Shown here piece by piece: positions 42,669 to 51,597 of a stretch of 64,000 nt of DNA (within the stretch, counting starts at the first letter, position 1; every line of letters starts with the position of its first letter). This DNA is from Pasteurella multocida subsp. multocida OH4807 (GTDB taxonomy: Bacteria > Pseudomonadota > Gammaproteobacteria > Enterobacterales > Pasteurellaceae), in NCBI GenBank assembly GCA_000973525.1, contig CP004391.1:992001-1056000 (forward strand), in the 5' to 3' direction. The notes below the pieces were generated by a model that was given only the letters and a program-made list of their open reading frames with translations, did not search any database and was not told the origin of the DNA. A program made the position numbers and the translations under genes.

Positions 42669-43238
42669 ATGACGATCACAATTAGTGCAGTAATTTTAGC
42701 TGGGGGGCAAGCTCGCCGTATGGGTGGAGTCGATAAAGGTTTACAACATTTTCGGCAGCGCCCTCTTTTTGAACATGTCTATCAACGTTTAGCGTCTCAA
42801 GTAAGTGATATTGCCATTAGTGCTAATCGTAACCAACACCACTATGCACAATATGGTTTACCTGTTTTTAGTGATCAACTCGACGGTTTTCAAGGACCAT
42901 TAAGTGGCATCTTAACAGGATTACAACATGCCACCACTGACTTTGTGTTATTCGTGCCTTGCGACTGCCCTTTTTTACCGTCTGATCTCGTTGATAGACT
43001 GAAAAGTGCGGTCAATTCTCCCGATGTGTTGCTTGCTTATGCGCACGATGGCGAACGTGAACATCCAACCTTCTGTTTAATATCCACTCACTTGAAAAGC
43101 GCATTAGCTGACTATTTGGCACAGGGAGAACGTCGAATGTTGACATTTATGCAACAGCATCATGCAGTTGCAGTTGATTTTTCAGACAAAAAAGCCGCAT
43201 TTAAAAACATCAATACGCTCGCTGATTTGCAAGCATAA
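42669..43238 (+). CDS. mobA: Molybdenum cofactor guanylyltransferase
   Basis: Joins GMP to molybdopterin to form the bis-MGD cofactor of DMSO-reductase family enzymes, including formate dehydrogenases that use selenocysteine (selABC are in this window). The 189-residue product has the nucleotidyltransferase loop [34 protein letters not shown] and [12 protein letters not shown]. mobB is not adjacent but about 10 kb away. Confidence 0.96.
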   Translation: MTITISAVILAGGQARRMGGVDKGLQHFRQRPLFEHVYQRLASQVSDIAISANRNQHHYAQYGLPVFSDQLDGFQGPLSGILTGLQHATTDFVLFVPCDCPFLPSDLVDRLKSAVNSPDVLLAYAHDGEREHPTFCLISTHLKSALADYLAQGERRMLTFMQQHHAVAVDFSDKKAAFKNINTLADLQA

Positions 43239-43343
43239 AAAATCCGTAGGTTTTATGATTTTAAGGTAATGAATGGATTGGATAATGTCCCGTTTCACAG
43301 TATAATTAAAGACCTATTCTTCTTGGCTAACTCAGGACTTTTT

Positions 43344-43859
43344 ATGTTAAAAAAACTTTCCATTATTACGTTAGTTGCACTTCTTTCAGCTTGCTCATTA
43401 TCTTCTTATGTTCCGTTTATGGATGATAAAAAAGCCATTATCAACGTAGATAAAGATCAACTTGATCAAAAATCTTATGCGACAGCGTATGAGGCGACCG
43501 TTGAAACCTATAAAGGTCGTGTAAACCAAGACTATGACATTCACGCCTTCTCGAGTGGGGTCAATGATTGGTACTTAAACCGTATTTTAGTCCCGATTGA
43601 AAAAATTCGAGAAAATTTATACCAAGGCGGACATGATTCTAGCATTCATGCTTATTATAGTGGTGTGCTTTTTGCCTCCGCTTTACAAACCAATTTCCGC
43701 CAGCTCAAGCAAGACTGTTGGTCAAAACTTGATACTGCCAGTCTGACGCAAGGCATCTACGATGCAATGAAAGATTTGCAAAAAGGCAATGTGAGGGCAG
43801 AAGATGACCCTTATATTGTGCAAGGTGCAGAGCAAGTTCTCAAACTTTGTACCCACTAA
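43344..43859 (+). CDS. Uncharacterised lipoprotein
   Basis: No domain recognised. The ATG at 43344 gives 171 residues with a lipobox signal (KKLSIITLVALLSACSLSSY). The mature protein contains two further cysteines (QDCWSKL and KLCTH at the end), which could form a disulfide; DsbA is encoded nearby. An upstream in-frame extension of 25 codons is unlikely because it would bury the signal peptide. It has its own terminator. Confidence 0.83.
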   Translation: MLKKLSIITLVALLSACSLSSYVPFMDDKKAIINVDKDQLDQKSYATAYEATVETYKGRVNQDYDIHAFSSGVNDWYLNRILVPIEKIRENLYQGGHDSSIHAYYSGVLFASALQTNFRQLKQDCWSKLDTASLTQGIYDAMKDLQKGNVRAEDDPYIVQGAEQVLKLCTH

Positions 43860-43863
43860 CGTG

Positions 43864-43897
43864 AAAAAACTGTTGATGTCAAAATCAGCAGTTTTTT
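43864..43897 (+). terminator. Lipoprotein gene terminator
   Basis: AAAAAACTG-T-TGAT pairs with ATCA-G-CAGTTTTTT, with the T-run on the plus strand, 4 bases after the stop codon. Confidence 0.88.
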
Positions 43898-43954
43898 CCA
43901 TTTTACCCGTAGCCTAAAAGTTAACATCAGATAACAAGGAAGACTGGAGTACCT

Positions 43955-45103
43955 GTGTTTCAATTAACGGAAAATGACATTCACTTAGCCGCCTACGCTG
44001 AAAATAAACAACAAGCAATTGAATTAGTGGCAACATCACTCATCGAATCTGGTTGTGTTGAATCAGGTTACTTACAAGGTATGTTAGAACGAGAAGCCCA
44101 ACTTACTACTTATTTAGGTAAAGGCATTGCGATTCCACACGGCACGATCGCTACACGTTCTATGGTGAAAAAAACAGGAGTAAAAGTCTTCCAATTCCCA
44201 CAAGGAGTACCGTGGACAGATCATCATACTGTCTATGTGGTCATTGGTATTGCGGCAAACTCAGATGCTCATCTCACGCTATTACGCCAATTAACGCATC
44301 TTCTTGATAGTGAAATAAGTACACCACAACTGGCTAACACGCAAGACCCTGCACAATTTCGTGCGATGTTACTGGGAGACATGCCAAATACTCTCATAAC
44401 CGCCCACACAATCCGCTTAGCTGTCGAAACAGAAAGTTTATTAACCCTGACCGCACTTAACGCTGACAACTTGCAACAACAAGAGGCAATAGATGAGCAG
44501 TTTATTCACGAAGTCATTTCGAGTGCAGCACTCCCTCTCGGCAGGGGCATTTGGCTCACTGATGCAACAGTAGGAAACCGCAAAAATGCCATTGCATTTA
44601 GTCGTGCTAAGACACCATTCCGGCATAATGGCAAAATGGTACATGCGGTGCTAACCATTTCTACTATTGATGAACAGATTAATGATACCTTGGCTAGTTT
44701 ATTGGATGAGCAAGTACAACAAACGTTATTGACAGGTGATATCGAACAGATTCTCTCCATTTTCAAGCCCGAACAAGGACATAATCCTATTCCCAATGTA
44801 ACAGTGTTAGTTGGGCAAGTACCTGCCGTCGAAGCCATCGTCACGGTTCGTAATGCACATGGATTACATTACCGCCCAGCGGCGACATTAGTGAATTATC
44901 TCAAACAATATCATGCTTCTGTCGCGGTACAAAACCTTGATAATGGAGGACCATTAATCAGTGCGAAAAGTCTGATTAAAGTCACATCACTAGGGGCACA
45001 AAAAGGGCATCGCTTACATTTTGTTGCCACAGGGCAAGATGCAAAGCAAGCAATTAAAGGTATCTGTGATCTCATTGAATCTGACTTAGCGGAGGAAAAA
45101 TGA
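43955..45103 (+). CDS. fruB: Fructose PTS diphosphoryl transfer protein (EIIA-FPr)
   Basis: Passes phosphate from enzyme I to the fructose EIIB. The N-terminal EIIA domain (about 1-145) has the active His in LGKGIAIPHGTIATR. A middle linker domain follows, then a C-terminal HPr-like FPr domain (from about 288) with the phospho-His in TVRNAHGLHYRPAATLV and ISAKSLIKVTSLGAQKG. The start codon is GTG with TGGAG upstream. 382 residues, close to E. coli FruB. It overlaps fruK by 4 bases (ATGA). Confidence 0.96.
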   Translation: MFQLTENDIHLAAYAENKQQAIELVATSLIESGCVESGYLQGMLEREAQLTTYLGKGIAIPHGTIATRSMVKKTGVKVFQFPQGVPWTDHHTVYVVIGIAANSDAHLTLLRQLTHLLDSEISTPQLANTQDPAQFRAMLLGDMPNTLITAHTIRLAVETESLLTLTALNADNLQQQEAIDEQFIHEVISSAALPLGRGIWLTDATVGNRKNAIAFSRAKTPFRHNGKMVHAVLTISTIDEQINDTLASLLDEQVQQTLLTGDIEQILSIFKPEQGHNPIPNVTVLVGQVPAVEAIVTVRNAHGLHYRPAATLVNYLKQYHASVAVQNLDNGGPLISAKSLIKVTSLGAQKGHRLHFVATGQDAKQAIKGICDLIESDLAEEK

Positions 45104-46035
45104 GCAAATTACTTACCATCACATTAAATACAGCTTATGATTTAATTGGCTGTCTACCACGTATTGCCTTGGGCGAAGTGAATAAAGTCGAGTACCTTGG
45201 TCTGTATCCAGCTGGAAAAGGGGTAAATGTGGCTAAAGTTCTACATGATCTTGGCATTCAATCTGCAGTAAGTGGGTTTATTGGTCGAGATAACCAAGGT
45301 GAATACCAAAAAATGTTTACTGAACTCGATTTAATTGATCATTTCCAACGTGTAAATGGCACGACACGAATGAATGTCAAAATCACTGAAACAGAAGCAG
45401 ACGTCACCGATATCAATTTCCAAGGTTATGTGATTAACGAACAAGATTGGCAGCAATTTGTTGATTATTCGCTCCAAATTAGTTCACAATTTGACTTCAT
45501 TGCAATTTGTGGCAGTCTTCCACCTGGGGTTTCACCTACGGCTTTCATGCTCTGGCTACAGAAACTCAATACAGGACGAGCCAAAATTGTCTTAGATACC
45601 AGTAATGAAGCACTTACGATGGGAATCCAAGCAAAACCCTGGTTGGTCAAGCCGAATTATCGTGAATTAGAAACATGGGTCGGTCACCCTCTTCCTCACT
45701 TACTAGATATTATCTCTGCAGCTAAAACGTTACAGGCTGAGGGAGTTATGAATGTTGTTGTATCGCTAGGTGAACAAGGGGCAATCTGGCTGACCCCAGA
45801 CAATATTCTCTATGCACAACCACCAATGTGTGAACACGTCGTTAGCACCGTGGGAGCAGGTGATGCCATGGTTGCAGGATTAATTTATGGCATCCTTCAC
45901 CAGCATGCCCCTGCCGATACATTGGCATTCGCTAGTGCCGTAGCGACATTCACTGTTTCGCAAACACATGTGGGTATTCCCGATCGAAGCTTGTTAAACC
46001 CAATTTTAGAAAACATAAAAATCACCTCAATTTAA
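45100..46035 (+). CDS. fruK: 1-phosphofructokinase
   Basis: Phosphorylates fructose 1-phosphate to fructose 1,6-bisphosphate. The 311-residue PfkB-family protein has LTITLNTAYDLIG, the glycine-rich GLYPAGKGVNVAKVLHDLG, FIAICGSLPPG and the ATP/active-site motif STVGAGDAMVAGLIYG with the catalytic Asp. Note LNTAYDL where most family members have LNPAxD. Its start overlaps fruB and fruA begins 10 bases after it. Confidence 0.96.
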   Translation: MSKLLTITLNTAYDLIGCLPRIALGEVNKVEYLGLYPAGKGVNVAKVLHDLGIQSAVSGFIGRDNQGEYQKMFTELDLIDHFQRVNGTTRMNVKITETEADVTDINFQGYVINEQDWQQFVDYSLQISSQFDFIAICGSLPPGVSPTAFMLWLQKLNTGRAKIVLDTSNEALTMGIQAKPWLVKPNYRELETWVGHPLPHLLDIISAAKTLQAEGVMNVVVSLGEQGAIWLTPDNILYAQPPMCEHVVSTVGAGDAMVAGLIYGILHQHAPADTLAFASAVATFTVSQTHVGIPDRSLLNPILENIKITSI

Positions 46036-46045
46036 GGATAATTTC

Positions 46046-47605
46046 ATGAATATTTTTCTGACTAAAAATGAAGCTCTTGGTAACGCAAAGTGTTTTTTAT
46101 TACGTCAAGTAATGGAAGCTGCAGCAAAGCAACAAGGACATCAAATCACAGAGATCAATGAAGCAGACTTGGTAATCGCTTTTACTGAACAAGCCGCGAC
46201 TTCCACTTCTTTTGCAAATAAAAAAGTTTTTGTTGTTGACGCCGATGTGGCATTCAATGCACCAGAAACCACCATTCAACAGGCTATTGAACAAGCTATA
46301 CCTTATGAAGCAAGAGAAAGTGCGGTCGAATTGACAAATGTTTCTCCACTCTCTTCCATTCACAATCTTGTCGCAGTCACCGCCTGCCCAACAGGTGTCA
46401 CACAAACCTTTATGTCTGCTGAAGCGATTATGAATTATGCTAAAGCGCAAGGTTGGCAAGTGAAAGTCGAAACACAAGGACAACTTGTTGCAAAAGATCT
46501 TCTCACCGCGGCAGACATAGCGGCAGCAGATTTAGTCTTGGTTGCAACTGATATCGATACTGACTTATCTAAATTTATAGGAAAACGCCTTTATCGTACC
46601 TCTACACGTGCCATTTTGACCGATACTGCTGCCGAATTTGAACAGGCTTTACAACATGCGCAATATTACCAACCTCATCATGATGATGAAGTTGAGACGA
46701 TTACACCGGCACCGCGCAATTATGCAAATGATTTTGAAACCTGTTTAGGCAGCAAAAAAATTGTTGCACTGACCGCTTGCCCAACGGGCGTGACCCAAAC
46801 CTTTATGTCTGCTGAAGCAATTATGACGTACGCTAAAGCACAAGGCTGGTGTATTAAAGTCGAAACACATGGACAAATAGGATCAGATAATTTAATCAGC
46901 GCGGAAGAAATCGCCGATGCGGATTTGGTGTTTATTGCCGCTGATATTAATGTTGATTTAACCAAGTTCACAGGCAAACCTCTTTATCGTACCTCAACCC
47001 GTGCCGTATTAAACAATATTGAACAAGAATTTCACCACGCCTTCGAACAGGCAACACCCTATACTGTTGAACAACCTGAAGATGACATTATCACTCCACC
47101 TACACGTGATTTTGCGAATGATTTTTCAGTATGTGACAGCAGTAAGAAAATTGTCGCAGTCACTGCTTGTCCAACAGGGATCACACAAACGTTCATGTCC
47201 GCCGAAGCAATTATGAAATATGCCAAAACACAAAACTGGTGTGTAAAAGTCGAAACACGTGGACAATTAGGATCGGATAATTTAATCACACCAGAAGAGG
47301 TCGCTGCTGCGGATTTAGTCTTTATTGCCGCTGATATTGATATTGACTTAACCAAATTTGTGGGCAAACCCCTTTACCGTACCTCAACCCGTGCTACCTT
47401 AAACCAGACAGCTCAGGAATTTGAAAAAGCCTTCGCAGAAGCGACAATTTATACTGATAACAAAGCAGAAGATGATAAAAAAGCCACGTGCCCTCACACC
47501 ACATCGAAAGCTGATTGTTGCCAATTCCAATGCAAAGGTGCACGTTTATTCCCTGTGATTCTCATTGCATTACTGATTGCTGCGGTTGCTTATTTTATGT
47601 CTTAG
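46046..47605 (+). CDS. fruA: Atypical FruA: EIIB'-like domain, three EIIB domains, membrane anchor, no EIIC
   Basis: In E. coli FruA is EIIB'-EIIB-EIIC, and EIIC is the permease. Here residues 1-105 resemble the degenerate EIIB' domain. Three tandem EIIB domains follow, each with the phosphorylatable Cys in CPTG(V/I)TQTFMSAEAIM at Cys114, Cys245 and Cys375, and each ending GK(R/P)LYRTSTRA. After residue 478 comes a Cys-rich linker (CPHTTSKADCCQFQCKGA) and one hydrophobic helix LFPVILIALLIAAVAYFM at the very C-terminus. No EIIC is encoded here or in the 90 bases before betT. Phosphate relay is plausible; transport would need an EIIC elsewhere. Confidence 0.85.
   Translation: MNIFLTKNEALGNAKCFLLRQVMEAAAKQQGHQITEINEADLVIAFTEQAATSTSFANKKVFVVDADVAFNAPETTIQQAIEQAIPYEARESAVELTNVSPLSSIHNLVAVTACPTGVTQTFMSAEAIMNYAKAQGWQVKVETQGQLVAKDLLTAADIAAADLVLVATDIDTDLSKFIGKRLYRTSTRAILTDTAAEFEQALQHAQYYQPHHDDEVETITPAPRNYANDFETCLGSKKIVALTACPTGVTQTFMSAEAIMTYAKAQGWCIKVETHGQIGSDNLISAEEIADADLVFIAADINVDLTKFTGKPLYRTSTRAVLNNIEQEFHHAFEQATPYTVEQPEDDIITPPTRDFANDFSVCDSSKKIVAVTACPTGITQTFMSAEAIMKYAKTQNWCVKVETRGQLGSDNLITPEEVAAADLVFIAADIDIDLTKFVGKPLYRTSTRATLNQTAQEFEKAFAEATIYTDNKAEDDKKATCPHTTSKADCCQFQCKGARLFPVILIALLIAAVAYFMS
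46375..47510 (+). repeat. Three tandem EIIB-coding repeats in fruA
   Basis: The EIIB units begin near 46366, 46757 and 47147, with spacings of 393 and 390 bases between their active-site codons (46385, 46778, 47168). Nucleotide identity is visible, for example CTTTATCGTACCTC and TCTGCTGAAGCAATTATG, indicating internal duplication. Confidence 0.88.
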
Positions 47606-47630
47606 TCTAACGAGTAACCTGCTTAAAAAT

Positions 47631-47669
47631 AATAACCGCATGTCATTCACCTCACATGCGGTTATTTTT
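47631..47669. terminator. Bidirectional terminator, fruA / betT
   Basis: AATAACCGCATGT (47631-47643) pairs perfectly over 13 bp with ACATGCGGTTATT (47654-47666), with A and T tracts outside. It serves the convergent fruA and betT. Confidence 0.92.
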
Positions 47670-47693
47670 CTAGCGATTTATCACATTTGACGA

Positions 47694-49696
47694 TTATGTG
47701 ACATCATGGGTCATCAATGCATTCGTATTATCCATTGCCAAATTCATATAACGCTCATATTGTTTTAACACATCAGCAATTAATTCATCTTTCGTCATGT
47801 ATTGCACATCGTACCCTTCACGTCCATCAATAAAATACGTGATAGGCTCATACGCCCGCTCTGAATCAATATGCGGTAACTTCTCATCCTCTACGACAAG
47901 AGTCGACAATTCACGCGGCTGGCAATCAATACCGTATAAAAAATTACGTAAATTTTCCTTCATCACAACAAATTCAATTTTAGGATTTTTACCGACAATG
48001 ACATCACATTGTGCCACTAAACCATGCTTTTCAAACGCTGCGGCTAAATCCTCAAATGCGGGTTGTGCAATATCATGAATGAAGCTTCTTACATCGGCAC
48101 GCTTAGATTGAGAAAGGATCTTTTCTAAACGACGTTGCCAATGCTTGCCTGTCCAATTTCCACTCCCTTGCGAAAAGGCTTTACTGAAATATTGGTTATC
48201 GACCATCAAGCCTTTCCATAAACCGAAACACAATAACAACATAATCAATGTGAAAGGCAGTGCAATCACTAAGGTCATCGTTTGTAGTGCGGCTAATCCA
48301 TCTGAACGCAATAATGCAATGGCTAAAATCGTTAACAGGATCGCCCAAAAAAGACTTTGCCATTTCACCCGTTTTTCTTCACCTTGTGAGGCAATACTGT
48401 TGATCACATAAATGCCAGAATCCGCCGAGGTAATAAAAAACAACGCAATAATGGTTATCGCTACAAATGAGGCAATATGTCCAAATGGAAGCTGTTCAAA
48501 GAAACCAAATAATAAGGCTTCGGTATGACTTGAAAGTGCAGTCAATTTGCCAGCAGTTTCTCCATCTAACCAAATCGCCGTATTCCCAAATGTCGTCATC
48601 CATAAGACATTAAATAACGAGGGAATAAACAATACTCCTAAGATGAACTCACGAATGGTGCGTCCTTTTGAGATCTTAGCAATAAACAAGCCAACAAATG
48701 GCAAGACACCCACCATGCCCAATATAATACAGTCCAGCCACTAAACCAGCCTTGGTTTTCTGGCTCATAAGCAAAAGTGCGAAAACTCAAGGCAACTAAA
48801 TTACTCAAATAATAACCTAGATTTTCTGTAAAGCTGGTAAACAATAACAATGTTGGACCTACGATTATCACAAACACGAGTAAGGCAAGTGCTAAAAATA
48901 AATTGACTTCACTTAATCGACGCACCCCTTTCGCGACACCGGTAATTGCTGAAATGGTCGCCAAGCACATTACTGCAATAATCAACATCGATAATGTGGA
49001 AAAACTGCGAGAATCAATCCAACCTAAGTGGTTTAAGCCTGCATCTAATTGCATTGCGCCATAACCTAACGTAGTAGTAATACCGAAAATTGTGCTACAT
49101 AACGCAAAAATATCAATCACGTGTCCCCAGAAGCCTGAAATTCGATGTTTTAACAGTGGATAAAATCCTGATCGAATCGTAAGAGGCAACTTATAACGAA
49201 AACCAAAGTACGCGAGCGCTAGTCCAATCACAGCATAAATAGCCCAAGCATGAATCCCCCAATGATAAAACGTCATTAACATAGCTTCTTTCACTCGTTC
49301 CGCTTGGGTCATCTGTTGATGTAATGGGTTGACATAATGCAACATGGGTTCCGCCACCCCAAAATACATTAAACCAATACCCATTCCTGCTGCGAATAGC
49401 ATAGCTATCCAAGAAAGGAATGGATACTCAGGCACTTCATTATCTCCTCCTAAACGAATATCCCCTAATCGACTCGAACAAAGTAAGATTAAAAAGAGGA
49501 TGAAGATCGACACAGCTAGAACATAAAACCAGCTGAAATGCGTGAAAATGTGGTGTTTAGCCAGATTAAGCACCTGTTGTGCTTGGGCTGGAAAAAGCGT
49601 GCAATAACCAGTAACAAAAATAATAAATACAAGACTAGGGAAAAAAATAGGTGCTTTTAACGTGCTAACTGCACGTAATTGCTTTAAAAAAGTCAA
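47694..49696 (-). pseudogene. betT: BCCT choline/betaine transporter BetT, frameshifted
   Basis: Osmoprotectant uptake carrier of the BCCT family, read in two overlapping frames. The 5' part (TTG start at 49696 after AAGGAGA) covers helices up to WFSGWTVLYWAWWVS. The 3' part resumes in another frame with PFVGLFIAKISKGRTIREFILGVLFIPSLFNVLWMTTFGNTAIWLDGE and runs to the long cytosolic tail of BetT. The expected WWxSWSPFVG is broken near 48700-48706; the locus length (2003 bases) fits a 4-base or 1-base deletion from a 668-residue protein. It could be a real inactivation, phase variation or a sequencing error. Confidence 0.85.
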
Positions 49697-49961
49697 AACT
49701 TCTCCTTAAATTTGATAAATTGGATATAACATTATGTTATAAATCATGATCGTTTATTAACGGAAGAAAAGGCGTCTTTTAAGACGTATTCGTGGTTGAT
49801 TCATACCTTTTAATTAGATATAACCTTTTTAATATAACAAAAAATTATCAAAATCGCAAAATGCCTTCCATTAGGATAATCATGCAAATCCCTCAACTTT
49901 GTTTATTTTGTAATAGATCCTTGATATATTTATATCCCATCAAACCTTACGGGGATATGAC

Positions 49962-50216
49962 ATGACAAAATATAATAAATTGAGAATTGAATGGGATTGC
50001 CGTCGCGGCATGCTAGAGCTTGACAAAGTCATCATGCCATTCTACCAACAGTATTTTGATCACTTGCCAGATGAACAAAAAGACCAATTTATTCGCTTGC
50101 TCGCTTGCTCTGACTTGCAATTATTTTCTTGGTTCTTTAATCGTGGGAAAGCAAGCGATCCAGACTTACAACATATGGTTGATTATATTCAACATACCTT
50201 GAAATTAGCTGATTAA
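49962..50216 (+). CDS. sdhE: Succinate dehydrogenase FAD assembly factor SdhE
   Basis: Small protein that promotes covalent FAD attachment to flavoproteins such as SdhA or FrdA. The 84-residue product has the diagnostic RGMLELD motif (EWDCRRGMLELDKVIMPF) and SDLQLFSWFFNRGKASDPDLQHMVDYI. ATG with GGGGATATGAC upstream. It lies just before rpoE, an arrangement shared by relatives. Confidence 0.94.
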   Translation: MTKYNKLRIEWDCRRGMLELDKVIMPFYQQYFDHLPDEQKDQFIRLLACSDLQLFSWFFNRGKASDPDLQHMVDYIQHTLKLAD

Positions 50217-50245
50217 TCACAATATTCTGTCTTTACAAAAAAGAT

Positions 50246-50273
50246 TGAACTTTTTAAATTTCACACCGTCTAA
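50246..50273 (+). promoter_or_regulatory. Sigma-E promoter of rpoE
   Basis: TGAACTT (-35, 50246-50252), a 15-base spacer and GTCTAA (-10, 50268-50273) match the sigma-E consensus GGAACTT-N15-GTCTAA at all but one base. It is about 60 bases before the rpoE start, so rpoE is very likely autoregulated. Confidence 0.85.
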
Positions 50274-50335
50274 CTGATTGCAAGAGCTTGCTGTCTTGAA
50301 TATTAAGGCTTGTTAGAGGTGATATAAGAGGTTAT

Positions 50336-50911
50336 ATGGCTGAACAGCTAACAGATCAGGCTTTGGTAGAAAGAGTACAGCAGGGAGATAAGAAAGCCTT
50401 TAATTTATTGGTTTCACGTTACCAAAATAAAGTGGCTGGTTTGCTGACTCGCTACGTGTCACCTAACGACATTCCCGATGTGGTGCAAGAATCATTTATT
50501 AAAGCCTATCGCTCTATTGATTCTTTTCGTGGTGACAGTGCTTTCTATACTTGGCTATACCGAATCGCCGTGAATACGGCAAAAAATTATCTTACTGCAC
50601 AAGGACGTCGCCCGCCAAATGAAGATATTCTAGCGGAAGACGCAGAAAGTTATGATGTAGGAAGTAATTTACGGGATGTGGATACGCCCGAACATGAAAT
50701 GTTATCCAGTGAATTAAAGAAAATCGTGTTTGACACTATCAATGGATTACAAGAGGACCTAAGAACAGCAATTACGTTACGAGAAATTGAAGGTCTAAGT
50801 TACGAAGAAATTGCTGAAATTATGGATTGCCCAGTTGGTACTGTACGCTCTCGTATTTTCCGTGCGCGTGAAATTATTGAAAGCAAAGTACAACCCATGC
50901 TAGAACGTTAA
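50336..50911 (+). CDS. rpoE: RNA polymerase sigma factor RpoE (sigma-E)
   Basis: Extracytoplasmic-stress sigma factor that responds to misfolded outer-membrane proteins. The 191-residue product has region 2 (VVQESFIKAYRSIDSFRGDSAFYTWLYRIAVNTAKNYL) and region 4 (RTAITLREIEGLSYEEIAEIMDCPVGTVRSRIFRAREII). First gene of rpoE-rseA-rseB-rseC, transcribed from its own sigma-E promoter. Confidence 0.98.
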   Translation: MAEQLTDQALVERVQQGDKKAFNLLVSRYQNKVAGLLTRYVSPNDIPDVVQESFIKAYRSIDSFRGDSAFYTWLYRIAVNTAKNYLTAQGRRPPNEDILAEDAESYDVGSNLRDVDTPEHEMLSSELKKIVFDTINGLQEDLRTAITLREIEGLSYEEIAEIMDCPVGTVRSRIFRAREIIESKVQPMLER

Positions 50912-50956
50912 AAACACAACCTAAACGAAAAACCAAACGAAAGTTGGAGTGTCAAA

Positions 50957-51544
50957 ATGCAAAAAGAGTTACTTTCAGCCTATATTGATGGTGAACAAGT
51001 CAGCGCAAAATTGACAGAACAGTTATGCCAAGATTGTGAATTACAAAAATCTTGGGCAAACTTTCATACAATTCGCACTGTAATGCGTCAAGAAACTGAA
51101 GTGCTATTAGGTGCAGATTTTACCGCAAAAATGGATAAATTAATTGAACAAGAAGACGTTCATCTTGCTCAACCAATGGTATCTCAGCCATTACCAGAAG
51201 AGGTTGAACATTTACCATTTATGCAAAAATTAAAAGGTCTATTTACCCCTCTTGCACAAGTGGCTGTCGCAGCGAGTGTCTGTTTAGTTGCTGTATTGGG
51301 TACGCAATCATTCATTACGGCTAAAAATGATGTGCCAAATAATATTGATACACCAATTTTACAAACATTACCCTTTAATAATGTTGTGCAAGAAGTCAGC
51401 TACAACGCGCCTAAAGATGCTGTCACACCAGAACAGTTGGAGCAGAAAAATAAACGCATTGGCGCAATGTTGCAAAACTATGAGATTCAACGCCGCCTTT
51501 ATGCTGATTCGTTGATTTTAAATCAACAAGCAAACCAAAAATAA
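50957..51544 (+). CDS. rseA: Anti-sigma-E factor RseA
   Basis: Inner-membrane protein whose N-terminal cytosolic domain (about 1-75, QKELLSAYIDGEQVSAKLTEQLCQD) sequesters sigma-E. One helix (about 98-115, LAQVAVAASVCLVAVLGTQSF) leads to a periplasmic part that RseB binds and DegS cleaves. The 195-residue length is close to E. coli RseA (216). It ends in a Gln/Asn-rich tail LILNQQANQK. Confidence 0.94.
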   Translation: MQKELLSAYIDGEQVSAKLTEQLCQDCELQKSWANFHTIRTVMRQETEVLLGADFTAKMDKLIEQEDVHLAQPMVSQPLPEEVEHLPFMQKLKGLFTPLAQVAVAASVCLVAVLGTQSFITAKNDVPNNIDTPILQTLPFNNVVQEVSYNAPKDAVTPEQLEQKNKRIGAMLQNYEIQRRLYADSLILNQQANQK

Positions 51545-51597
51545 TGGGGTAACACATCTTCTATTTTCACCACCTTTATTGGTGGTGAATTTGTTTT

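Noticed and set aside
47606..47693. Missing EIIC hidden by a frameshift after fruA
   Set aside because: Only about 90 bases, mostly a terminator, separate fruA from betT, so there is no room for a permease domain.
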